Of a stretch of 64,000 bases of DNA, positions 1-9,863 are shown piece by piece. Source of the stretch: Calcarisporiella thermophila CBS 279.70 (Eukaryota > Calcarisporiellomycota); the NCBI RefSeq assembly GCF_041956535.1, contig NW_027192210.1, forward strand, positions 504,021 to 568,020. Reading direction: 5' to 3'. The notes beneath the pieces are model-generated. The model was given only the letters and a program-made list of their open reading frames with translations. It was not told where the DNA came from and searched no databases. The position numbers and the translations under genes were made by a program. Every line of letters starts with the position of its first letter. Within the stretch, counting starts at the first letter, position 1.

Positions 1-172
1 TCTGGATTTTGATATCGGATTCAAGCGCCTCGTTTTTGGAGGGAACATGCTCCAGAACAGGGTCCCTTGGTCCGCCGTCATTAGTACCAGAGAGCACGGT
101 GGAGGTTGGGCTTAAGGCCTCCCTGTGCTGCCGCTGTGGGCTCTGGTCAGCGTGGTGAGAATCTTTCGTCAT
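1..172 (-). CDS. 5'-partial hypothetical gene running off the left edge
   Basis: An open frame reads leftwards from an ATG at 172-170 to the window edge without a stop, giving 57 complete codons that begin MTKDSHHADQSPQ. The visible part is polar and low in complexity (rich in S, P, D, H and Q), with no transmembrane segment or recognisable domain, as is common for disordered N-termini. The GC content matches the neighbouring coding exons. The function cannot be inferred from this fragment, and an intron beyond the edge is possible. Start choice: it is the only in-frame ATG in the visible part, and I saw no better one upstream. Confidence 0.45.
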   Translation of the reverse strand, partial: MTKDSHHADQSPQRQHREALSPTSTVLSGTNDGGPRDPVLEHVPSKNEALESDIKIQ

Positions 173-519
173 CACAGCTTACGCCAGGCGAGGGGAAAAA
201 GGGTTCTTGAGTAGGCTGCAGTGAGGAAGGGGAAGAGGACGCGCAGGATTGTAGCAGTGCTATTTATTCTCTGCCTATTAGAGTTAAAGATTTTCTATGC
301 AGAGATCGGATTTAAGTGGTTTTTGGGTTCCTCTGGGGTACAAAATAATTTGCTAAGTCAACCCCGCGCAATTGCTCCATCCCTCCCTTGCCTCTCCCGG
401 CCGAGGCTCTCGCCAGCCCTGCTGTTTCTCCAACACGCTGCGGATCCCCTCCTGGCCGGCCTGCGCGGTGCCCTCAGCGCCCCCTCCCCTCCCTATCGGC
501 CTGGGCTAGGGTTCGGCCG
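173..519. other. intergenic, no gene seen
   Basis: This stretch separates two divergent gene models and should hold both promoters. It is C/T-rich on the plus strand near 370-520. The long open frames here either begin at non-ATG codons or overlap each other and show no protein-like composition. Confidence 0.4.
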
Positions 520-984
520 ATGGCTAGATCGCGTCATCCTAGGCAGTCGTCGCGGTTCTGGCTCTTGGAACGCTACCGCAGGGACTCGTTAGATAAGGTC
601 TGACTAATTGGGATTAGCAGGAGAGGAGGCCGATAACATGCGAACCTAACCTTCTCCTTTCCCCTTTATTGCCCAACCCTGATTTTTTTTTCTCACATCA
701 CCAGCATCATGTTTGACAAATATCGGCAGTCCCGAATGCCCCTAATGGGAGCGTCTCTTTACCTCCCCGACTCCCGCTCCTCTCGCCTTGACTCTGTTTC
801 CTCCCTACACGCCGCTTACTCCAGGCTCTCCTCCCGCCACACGGCTAGGCTCCAGGCTGGGATGCGAGCACTGCCGCGGTCCCTGAGAACAAAAATGCTA
901 GATCTCGGGCGCAGCATGAAGGAGAGCGAGGGCGTCGAAAGGAATGAGGGAGACGGCGGGCCACTCCAGCATTTCATAGGCTGA
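520..984 (+). CDS. small basic hypothetical protein (2 exons, tentative)
   Basis: I join exon 520-587 to exon 705-984 (donor GTTAGA at 588, acceptor after CACCAG at 704). This gives a 115-residue protein starting MARSRHPRQSSRFW and continuing through MFDKYRQSRMPL. The product is rich in Arg and Ser and has no signal peptide, membrane segment or known domain. The junction preserves the frame, and the second exon has an even, protein-like composition, but I recognise no family. The alternative is that only the downstream frame (ATG at 709) is used, or that neither is real. Confidence 0.3.
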
Positions 985-1432
985 GCTTGTGCCAAAAATG
1001 ATTTCATGTGTGCATGCGGGATTCCTTTTTCTGCTGAGATTCTCAACTCCAATTTTCGTTGCCACCCCGAGCCCCTATTGGAGGAGGGCCGCTGATTCAA
1101 CCTCCCCTTCAACCAGAACAAGAGGATATGAAATTGGCCACGGGTTCACAAAGAGGAGGGCTGGGAGGGGCGACGTCACTCGTCTGCTTGCTTCGGTCGG
1201 GGAGGCTTCCAGCAGCCCGCCCAGGATAGCCTGCATTGCGCTTGGAGGAGTGTCCAAAGGGGGTTTATTAGTTGGTAGATAAGGTATTTTCTGAAATAAA
1301 AGTGCAGAAAGATTGAGGCACAGTTTTGGGTGGAGAGGAGGGTCCCCCCCCCCCACCACCGGCTGAGTCGAACAAGCAGATAATAGAACAGGCCGATAAT
1401 ATTACAAGACACAAATAAAATGAAATGCAACT
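985..1432. other. intergenic between convergent models, no gene seen
   Basis: This lies between the small basic model (plus) and the carrier gene (minus), so it should hold two 3' ends. It contains a poly-C run near 1347-1357 and an A-rich stretch (AATAAAA near 1296, AATAAAAT near 1414). The AATAAAA near 1296 could serve as a plus-strand polyadenylation signal. Confidence 0.35.
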
Positions 1433-2588
1433 CTATAGATCCTCCTCGCCCAGCAGGGACAAAAAGTAGCTTCGCTGCGAGAAGAACATGGAACATACAC
1501 AGAACCACCAAATGCTTCTGGGCATTGCGCCCACGAAGAAGGCGCGGTACATCGCGGCCGCCCGCGCGAATCCACCCCTCGAACCCTGCTGCTGCACCAC
1601 ATTGCCGGCAATTTGGCGGGCCATGGCCCACATGCCGGAGGGATTGCGCTGGGAGTTGGCCATGATTTGCGCGCGCATCACATCCATGGGGGTGGTGAGA
1701 TAGCCGGCAAGAAAGCCGGATACGCCGCCGAAGAGGGCCGATTTCAGGGCGGGCACCTTGGCGGGGAATTCGAGCTGAGAGCTGGCTACTGTGCCGGGCA
1801 CGGGACGGAGGTCGTGGATCGGGAGGGAGGAGTGGGTGCGCTGGAGTTGGCGGTGGGAGTTGGAATGCATGAATTCGTAGCACACAAAGAGAATGACCAT
1901 GAAGGGGCAGTCGCGGGCGGTAATGGTGGTGAAGCCGCGGAAGAGACCCGCCACCCCCTCCTGCTTGATGACGGTCCGCGCCATGCTCCATGCGCTGTTG
2001 GCAGTGGCGTCTGCTGCCTTGGCGGTCTGCATGCGGACCGTGATAACCTCCCGCGGCACCTTGATGACCGATGATGCGATGTCACCGACGATGGCGGAGA
2101 GGGCGGTGGCGGCGGTGGGATTGAGGAAGGGCATGTACGAATTTTTGGAGGAGGGGTGGATGTATTTCCGTGTGAGCTCGTAGGTAGCAAGGCGTGTTCC
2201 TCCCTAGCGTGGAGTGGCGGGTTAGTATGCGTTGGCCAAGTGGCCCGATGCGGAAAATGCGCCTGCGCTTACCTGGAATGCAGCTCCAACGGTGCTGACC
2301 ACGAATCCTTTGGAGAGCGCACGCAGAGTTTCTCTTGTGAAGATCCGGCTATTTGCCACTCCCGCCTGCATGCGTGTCTTAAGCACATCCAAAGGATGCA
2401 TGACGGCAAACGAGATCGCGAGGGCTCCGCCTCCAGCGATGAAATGTCCTGCATCAGAAATGGCCCAAGAAATGGGAACAGGATTAGCAATTTCGGGAGC
2501 AGGATGCTGGCAGATGGAGATGCTTACGTGTTAGGAATGTGGGTAGAGGCGTGCTTGAGCTCTGGCTGGTGCGGCCACTTACTGTCAT
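1433..2588 (-). CDS. mitochondrial carrier family (SLC25) transporter
   Basis: Three exons (2588-2528, 2448-2273, 2203-1433) join in frame to a 335-residue protein with the three ~100-residue repeats of a mitochondrial inner-membrane carrier. Each repeat keeps a form of the P-x-[DE]-x-x-[KR] signature: HPLDVLKTRMQ in repeat 1, VPREVITVRMQ in repeat 2, TTPMDVMRAQ in repeat 3. Repeat 2 has the second-half motif EGVAGLFRGF. Both introns (69-79 nt) use GTAAGC donors and AG acceptors, and splicing repairs a stop that lies just upstream of the third exon. Such carriers exchange metabolites, nucleotides or cofactors across the inner membrane. The contact-site residues do not let me name the substrate; the closest general resemblance is to Pet8/SAM-like carriers, held only weakly. 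Confidence 0.88.
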
Positions 2589-3010
2589 GGTGGGGGGCGA
2601 TGTAGGGGATATTAGGGAGAGAGTCGGTGTGGAAAAAAGCAAATTTCGAAGAGGAGAATAAATAAACAGATTGTCTCTGCGCTCTGATTGGATATGACAC
2701 ATATCTTATCTGTAATGAAATAGGCGATTTCGTGACTGCATTGGGGGAGATGAAACCCCCATGCTTGCCACCAAAGTTGGCAAAGCTTCCCTGCCATTGG
2801 ACGGTCTGCCGGCGGTCACAGAGGGTTCACGGTGTCTTATGAAAGCTTAGGACGATTAGAGTTGGAAAATAACATCTAGTTTATTAAGGTTATAGAAAAA
2901 GAGTCCGTCCCGAGAATGAGAATGATTAAAGATAAGGGAAACGCGTGTCTCGAAAAAAAAAAAATTAAGATAAGCGCGAGAGAACACAAGCCACCGCTCA
3001 AGGGCGGCGG
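2589..3010. other. intergenic, carrier promoter and aspartokinase 3' end
   Basis: This gap sits between the start of the carrier gene and the stop of aspartokinase, both on the minus strand, so it holds the carrier promoter and the upstream gene's terminator. An A-run lies near 2956-2965. No open frame here looks coding. Confidence 0.35.
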
Positions 3011-4985
3011 CTAGAAGAACCAGGGCCCATTGGCCACGACCGAGGGCGAGCTCAGCAAATGGTCGTGAATGACATTGAGCGCGCGGGTGGCAGAATGGTT
3101 GGCGATAACGCATGAAATGTTGATCTCGCTCGCGCCCTGTGAGATCATCTCGATGTTGATGTTGGCCGCGGCGAGGGTGGAGAACATTTTGCCCGCAATA
3201 CCGACCATATTCTTCATCTGTTTGCCGACCAGCGACAAGATGGCCATATCGGTGAGCACGTCGACCTAAGATTCAGCAGGCGGGCAGAGGGGTTAGGGAA
3301 GGGGGATTCAAAGGCAAGCTGCGAACCACAGCGAGGAAAGAAAAAAGACATACCGTTCCGAATTTGCGCAGGTCGGCAATGGCCTTGCGGAGGTCCTTCT
3401 CCAGACTGCTGGCGGCCACGGCCATGGACACGTGGACCTCGCTCGTGGAAATGAGGTCCACCACAATCCCATAGCGGTCGAGGGTGGTGAAGATGTTGGC
3501 GAAAAAGCCATGGCTCACGCTCTTGCGGTTGGAGTGGACGTTGATCACGATGACGTCGGTTTTAATGGTGACGGCGGTGGGATGGCGCCGGGTCAGGTCC
3601 AGCTGGTAGCCATTCTCCAGCAGCAATTTGGGCGGGGGAGGGGGGGTGGAGGTTCCATTTTGGGACCTGATGTCGGGGAAGATGACGGTGCCGCGGCCCT
3701 GGGGATTCTCGACGTTCTTGATGCGGATGGGGATGTGGGCGCGGATGACCTGATCCATGGTGAAGGGGTGGATGACCTCGGATCCATAGTACGTCAACTC
3801 GGCCGCTTCCTCGGGGGTGATGATGGCGAGGTGACGGGCGCTGGGGACCTTGCGCGGATCGGCGGTGAAGATTCCGTCGACCTCCTTCCACACCTGCAGC
3901 TCCTCTGCACCCAGGCCGACCGCAACAAGGGCGGAGCAGAGATCGGTGTAGCCGCGGCCGACATTGGCCAGCAAGCTGCCCGGCACGACGCCAAAAAACC
4001 CGGTGACCACAGGGATGCGATTCCCGCATTGCTTTACGATGGCGGCCATTCTTGTGGTGAGGTAGTTGTAGAAGGACTGATCCAGCTGACTGGGATCGAA
4101 CTCACGCTCGATAATGTTCTCGAAAGAGACGAATTCGCTGTCGATATTCTACCAAAATGGAATAGGGGAGAGGTGAGCGTTTGTAAGCGGGCATCGGACT
4201 CGAAAGTGACGCAAGAAATGCACTTGGGAGCATACCCTATCCCTCAGCACCGCAGCCACCAGGCGGCACGCTAACTTTTCACCAACTCCCATGATAATGT
4301 CTTTGGAGCGGGGAGACACCTCATCTATGATCTAGAAGTTGGATGAGGTTAAACAGAGATAGGCGGACGGAGGAGAGGAGGGAAGGGGAGGGGGAATTTA
4401 CCTGGGCCGCCTCAAGGAATGATTTTAGTTTGCAGCATTCTTTTTCAAGCTGCTTTTCTAGTTCGCTCAAGACCTGTTTATCGCGGATAAGAGAACGAGC
4501 TGCCTCCAAGTGATCGTTGAGGATGTCTTGAACAATTTCGGTATACTCCGTTGAGTTAGGCTTGAGGGCTTCCTCGGCCGCTCTTAGCAGTCTTGGGGGG
4601 GACGAAGATAAGAAGGTAAGACCCGGCTCGCATATCATGCTCATGCTGAAAAGGGTATACTCTACCTGCTTGTGGTTCCCTTGGCTTTTGTCTCGCCGCT
4701 CCATGCAGAACACACCACAACGATTCGGTTGGTTTTCAGATAAGATCTAGTTGTATAAGCAAGGCAGTGTGAGAAGAGAAGCATACGGCTTTGCGCACAC
4801 CCTCTGTGGTTGGGCCGGGCCAAGGATCTAGGCGGGCAGGCCCGAATCCTCGACATCCCCGACACTTACTTGACGACCTGCTCGGCTATGACATCGAGGA
4901 ATTTTCCTACGCTAGTTCCTCCGAACTTCTGGACGATCCACGGCAAATGTTCTTGGCTGGTCTGGAGGGGTTCCTGGGGGGTCAT
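3011..4985 (-). CDS. HOM3: aspartokinase (aspartate kinase)
   Basis: Aspartate kinase phosphorylates L-aspartate, the first step toward threonine, methionine and (where present) lysine. The gene has about six exons. The first (4985-4870) carries the family signature QKFGGTSVGKF. Splicing to 4746 restores KTNRIVVVCSA, and later exons add GVGEKLACRLVAAVL, the catalytic GRGYTDLCSALVA region and EVDGIFTADPR. The C-terminus has two ACT regulatory segments (from VDLISTSEVHVSMAV and from MFSTLAAANINIEMIS), as in the feedback-sensitive fungal enzyme. The start is the ATG at 4985, only 13 residues before the signature. A Pro-rich insert (PPPPPKLLLENG) lies between the kinase and ACT parts. It is transcribed away from the cyclin gene at 5918, with about 0.9 kb between the two starts. 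Confidence 0.95.
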
Positions 4986-5917
4986 TGGGGGGGGGGGGGA
5001 TGGCGGGTAGATGCAGGCGGCGATGGCTGGTTGAGGCTAGGGAGGAGGAGGGGAAATAGAGCGGGGGTTGTTTGTTTTTGAAGCTTCTCGAATTTTGAAT
5101 GATTATTTGTGAATTTTTGTGACAAGACCCTACAAATTGTGCCCGCCGTTCCTATCTCGAACCTAATCTCTTCCGCAGCAGTGGTGTGTAGGTGTTTTGT
5201 TGGGCTGCTGATAATCGCGGGGCGTGACTTGCATTTGCGTTTGCCCCGCAGCCTCCGGACCCCCACGAGGCGATCTCTTAGGCCTGCATTGCTGGGCCGG
5301 AGAGGTCATGCTCGGGCGGGTGATTGCACATGAAAATGGAGGCTGCAAAATTAAGCTCGCCTGCAGAGGGGCGGGTCGCTGCCCCTCGGCCCAGCTGCGG
5401 GCGGCGTCGGAAGAGAAGATCCCGCGTGCACAAGGGCATGCCGGGCCGCTCCAAAGATGCCGTGCGCACAGCTGCTGAGCGGATTGGAAAGTCACTGAAT
5501 GCCTCAGCTTACGGCCCGTGGGCAGGGGAGTTGGAAAGCGGGGGCTAAGCCTCCCCGCGAGCCCAGCAATGTGACCCCGAGAGGTTTTTTGGATTAGTCA
5601 GGAGCCCAACTGTGTTTTCCTCGCCGGCCTTTTCCCCCTCGGCCTGACCGCGGGTGCAAGGTGATTTGGAGAGGGCAAGTCACTCGCCTGAGCACATGCT
5701 CCGTTTGGCTTATCGAAAAATAAGAAATCACGAGAAACGGTTCAATAGGATGCGCCCGTGCTACCGACAAGTTTTGACATAATGAGTAATTATTTTTGCC
5801 CTGTTTTCGATTTTCTTTTTATAACCCCCCCCCCCCCCATCCCGCCCTCCGCCATTTCCCCTCTGCTCCCGCGCCCATCCGCTTTTCGCGCCCCTGCTTG
5901 CTCGCTGCATTTGCCAA
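4986..5917. other. divergent promoter region between aspartokinase and cyclin genes
   Basis: This 0.9 kb stretch separates two divergent starts. It holds a long poly-G run just upstream of the aspartokinase ATG (about 4986-4998) and a poly-C run at about 5825-5838 upstream of the cyclin ATG. Open frames across 5220-5550 exist on both strands, but none resembles a known protein and each mirrors the other in GC-rich DNA. I see no gene here. Confidence 0.4.
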
Positions 5918-6581
5918 ATGCTCACAACCGAATGCCTCGCCCCGTCCTCCTGTTTCTACCAGCACACGCTGCCCGATAGTCTGCTAGGTAAGCTGTCCCC
6001 CGCCATCATCCCGCTCGCCGCCACGGGCTGCTAACCATTTCCCCCTGCGTTTGGCCGTAGCTTTCACAACCGTATCGGTCGATGCCCTCCTGAATCCCTT
6101 CCCCGAGACCACCCCCATTTCTAAGACCCTGCGGCGCCATCGCCTGAATGAGTCGCAGCTCCCTCCCCTTCTCGCCTTCATACGGCAATTGACCTCCGCC
6201 CTAAGCGTGAGTGCCCTCACGCTGGTTGTGGGCCTCCTCTACATGCGCCGCCTTGCCAAGGCACTCCAGCCGGCCCACTATGCAACCTCCCCGGGCACCG
6301 CACACAGAGTCTTCATCGCCTCGATCATGATTGCAAGCAAGTATCTCGACGACGAGCAGCCCTTGACCAGCGCTCGGCTGGCCCGCACTCTGCACGCCAT
6401 CGGGATCGCTGCTTGGAATTCCCGGGAGATCAGCCGCATGGAGAGAGCGCTGCTGACCTTCCTGAAATTCAACATCGAGGTGGACATGGATGCGGTGCGC
6501 CAGCTTGTCCGCGATAATGGGCTGGGGAATCTGGAGGGAGAGCTCCTCAAGGACCTCCGGGTGCCCTCGTTGGATGATTGA
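5918..6581 (+). CDS. Pcl/Pho80-type cyclin
   Basis: Two exons, 5918-5987 and 6061-6581, join in frame (donor GTAAGC, acceptor GTAG) to a 196-residue protein. It contains a cyclin N-terminal box: GLLYMRRLAKAL, HRVFIASIMIASKYLDD and ISRMERALLTFLKFNIEV match helices of the Pho80/Pcl family. These cyclins activate a Pho85-like kinase and control nutrient signalling, morphogenesis or cell-cycle entry. The product is nearly all cyclin box, with only a short N-terminal extension starting MLTTECLAPSS. The ATG at 5918 is chosen because the longer unspliced frame begins at a non-ATG codon inside the intron. A second cyclin of similar type lies at 33402-34323. Confidence 0.85.
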
Positions 6582-6818
6582 TACCTTGTATATATGCAAT
6601 CTGAGCTGTATCTTCGTCTTGTACCATATGTTTTTCTCTTTATTCCCGTTTTCCTTAATACCGCGGGATGCTCCCGCATCCCCTCTCCCCGCTCACCCTC
6701 TTCATCCCTCTGCTCTATAGTCCCCTTCTTTATTTCTTCTAAATATAAATAGCTTGTTCGTTTGATTATTATTATTAGATGATATATATGCGGATGGCTC
6801 GGTAAACGTGGTTGCGGC

Positions 6819-7928
6819 TCAGAATCTCTCCTCTCCCTCATGAATATCACGTAAGCTTAGCAGCTCCACTTGCCCCTTCCCTTTAGCCTCCTGTTGGACC
6901 AGCTCGTTGATCACCCGGAAATGGCCGGGATCAATCAGGCAAATCTGGGAGGAAAAACTAGGTTAGCCAACCCTAACTTACACAAATAAATCACAAGAGC
7001 GGCCTTGTACCATTTCATATTCCGACCCAGCCGTGTCCTCCTCTTCGATTTTGGAGGTCAACGACGCCAGCTTCTCCTTGATCCGTTTGGCTTCCTTGGC
7101 GGGCAGTGCGACGCGAAGTCTCATCTGTGCTCGCTGGATGGGAATGATCTTGCTCTCCTGCAGCTTCTTAATCACCTCGAGGGACTACAAATCGCAGACA
7201 CAGTCACTTGGCTCTCCCATTCCAATCCCCTCCCCGCCCGAAAATAGCTTGGATGGCTTACCTGTGATTTCGAGCTCTTGTTCGGATTGACCGAAAAGTG
7301 TAGTTCTGCAATTGCCTTCTCAATCATCGTCACGGTATATGGCCGACGAGTCTCAGGGTTGACGCAGTTCTCCGCCACCATGGTGGCAATATCTCGGAGC
7401 ATGTTGGACAGCTGGTGCGATCGCTCCTTCTCGCTCACCTGCAGCTCGCCCTTCTTCAGAATCTATGCCAAAAGAACAGGCTAACATTAGGGCTCCGGCT
7501 CGGAAAAAGTCGGTTGAGTAGAGAGAGTTGCCTCCTGTATGATTTTGTCCTCATCCTCCGTCTTGAAGCACTTGTGTAGATCCTCCTTTGAGGCTACTGA
7601 TCCCTTCGACACATTCGAGAAGACATTGTGAATCTGAAGCACCTCATCCAAGTCTGTCTCACTGTTGTACAGACAGAAAAAGTTGCATTAGCATGTATCC
7701 CGCATGCAAAGCCCATTCTCCAGGGCACTGCAGAACTTACACTCCCGACCGCCATTCCATCACCTTGTTCTTGTAGCATGCGATCTCAAATCGTTTCCCT
7801 CCCTTCTTCAGTCGGACAATGGATACGTTGGTGAGTCTATTTAGTTCATGCAGTCAGCGAATAATAAAAATCGAATTCCGAAGCAAATGTCTTTACTTGA
7901 TCTGATTACTTGGTTGATTAATCGGCAT
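6819..7928 (-). CDS. SDO1: SBDS/Sdo1 ribosome maturation factor
   Basis: Sdo1/SBDS works with the GTPase Efl1 to release eIF6/Tif6 from the 60S subunit. The first exon (ATG at 7928) encodes [11 protein letters not shown] and joins [20 protein letters not shown], the family's N-terminal domain. Later exons give the [16 protein letters not shown] segment, [20 protein letters not shown] with [13 protein letters not shown], then a ferredoxin-like C-terminal domain ([15 protein letters not shown]) ending near DIHEGEERF and TGA at 6819. The length of about 250 residues is normal for the family. It converges on the cyclin gene with about 240 bp between the stops. At least four introns of 50-110 nt are visible. 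Confidence 0.94.
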
Positions 7929-8111
7929 CTTCGGTTAGATCGGCCTGTATTTTCGTTGCCAAACCCAAAGCCCGCTATAAATTCGGTGTGATTCGCATTC
8001 GAATTCGATTTGGTGGCTTTTACTTCTAAGTTTGGCGCGCTAAACCTTCCAATACCTTTCCCCCTTCCCCCTCACACCTCCTTACTTCAGAATCACAGTA
8101 AAATTATCTCT

Positions 8112-9550
8112 ATGGATGTTCACAGCAGCCCAGCCCATGGAAGTAATACGCCCCGCTCCGTGGCGGAAAACGCTTCCGGCACTCCATCGGTGAACTCCTT
8201 CGAGCCGTCAAACGAGAGCGCGCCACCCAACGACTCTACTGAATCGCGAGATGAGCATCGCAGAAGTAGAGCGCCGGCAGAGGGCGGAACTTTTGTGGTG
8301 GGAGTGAGCGAGGATAGAAATAAACGCTGTCGGCGTGCAATGGAGGTGCGTTTTCTTTTGACAAAGCCATTTCTTTCACCATGATGGAAGGGATTGGATT
8401 TGATAAGTGATCCTATCTGGCCAACTCAATAATTTCGCCGGTCCTCTAAAATTAGGATTCACATTCGTACTTCTATGACTTCAATAACGTTAAGGGGCAA
8501 GGATTCTTTGCGATTTTCGACGGACATGCGGGTAGATCGGCTGCAGAGTGGTGTGGCAATCATTTCCATGAGGTGATCCTTGATTTTGATTCAGCTTTAT
8601 TACTTTGCGCACTTACTCTCTATCACCCTGATTCCATGCACACAGACTTTTCTCGATGTGTTAGAAAATAACAAGGATAAAAGCACACAGGAGGTTTTTA
8701 ATTTAGCCTTTCTTCAAGCCGATGCACAGCTCAATCAGACAGAGGGCAAGCATTCGGGCTGCACCGCGGTGACGGCATTTCTGCGGATCGAAGAGGCCAA
8801 GGACAACGAGGGCAACCCCGTTAAAAAGGTTGGTGTGCCTTCTTTTTCTTTTCGATTCCTTAGCCTCGTGCCTAAACCTGCGATTTAGAAAATTTTGTGC
8901 ACAGCCAATGTTGGTGACGCTCGAGCCGTGTTATGGTTGGTATCTCTTTCATGCTTCCAGACAAGAGGACCGTTTTTCATCCTGGCTGTATTTTTATTTG
9001 TTTTAAAAGTCGGAACGGAAAAGCAATTCGTTTAAGCTATGATCACAAAGGAAGCGACGAGCAGGAGGCAAAGCGCATCACCGATTTAGGCGGGTTTATG
9101 ATGAATAACCGTGTGAGCGGTAAATAGGATGCTTCTTTTGTGAGACTGCTGTTTATCTCGGTATTCATGGTTACATTGCTTTGCATCCTCCACGCGTTCC
9201 AGGCATTCTTGCGGTAACGCGCTCGCTGGGCGACTGCTCGATGAAGGAGTTTATCGTGGGAAGTCCATACACATCAGAAACCGAGCTGACAAAGCGAGAT
9301 CCTTTCCTGATCCTCGCATGTGATGGGGTAGGCGAAAGTGTTTTTGACCGAGTTCTAGGTTTGGATGGTGTTGACCCTTTTCACCAACATTTAGCTTTGG
9401 GACGTCTGTGATGACCAAGAGGCCGTCGACCTAATCAAGGATATTCAGGATCCCCAGGAGGCAAGCGAGAAATTATTAAAACATGCCTTAACGAATTTCA
9501 GTACTGACAACTTGAGTGTCATGGTGGTGCGATTTTCGAACGATGACTGA
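8112..9550 (+). CDS. PP2C-family protein serine/threonine phosphatase (Ptc1-like)
   Basis: This metal-dependent phosphatase is split over about seven exons. The conserved motifs appear in order: the N-terminal ED-x-HSYF motif spanning the first intron, [16 protein letters not shown] (metal-binding Asp and Gly), [21 protein letters not shown], the SYDHKG segment, AVTRSLGD and [12 protein letters not shown], ending in LSVMVVRF. The compact size and lack of a long C-terminal extension resemble yeast Ptc1, which dampens MAP kinase pathways. The first ~60 residues are a Ser/Pro/Asn-rich tail. The start is the ATG at 8112; an open extension to 8010 lacks an ATG. Its promoter is shared with the divergent SBDS gene (starts 183 bp apart). 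Confidence 0.92.
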
Positions 9551-9863
9551 TTGTATTTTTCCCTTCATAATTTTTTTTAACAATTCTGTGTGTTTCTCTT
9601 CGATCTCCCTTTCTCCTTATTTGTTTGGCTTTATTTGTTTAATCTTCTGAAGTGTTTCCCTTTTTTTTTGTTACTTCGCTTTGACAATACTTTTGTGTTT
9701 AACCTTCTTGGAAATAAATGGTGGCAAGCATGAGTATTTCAAAAACGATTGATTCACAAAGCATCCATGGATCGAACAAACCCACTCACTGGGCCAACAA
9801 AATGACTCATACCAAGGATCAGATTATCTAACGAGGGTTGGTATGGAGAAGGAAGCACACAAA
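9551..9863. other. 3' intergenic between convergent PP2C and SCAI genes
   Basis: This T-rich stretch sits between two stops. It contains T-runs near 9576 and 9663 and AATAAAT near 9713, a candidate polyadenylation signal for the phosphatase gene. No coding sequence is seen. Confidence 0.4.

Noticed and set aside
221-592. 123-codon plus-strand open frame upstream of the small basic protein
   Set aside because: It begins at a GTG codon, the body is Pro/Leu-rich from C/T-rich DNA, and it overlaps a better model in another frame.
8010-8111. In-frame N-terminal extension of the PP2C gene
   Set aside because: The extension has no ATG at its start and lies in the likely leader; the ATG at 8112 is preferred.
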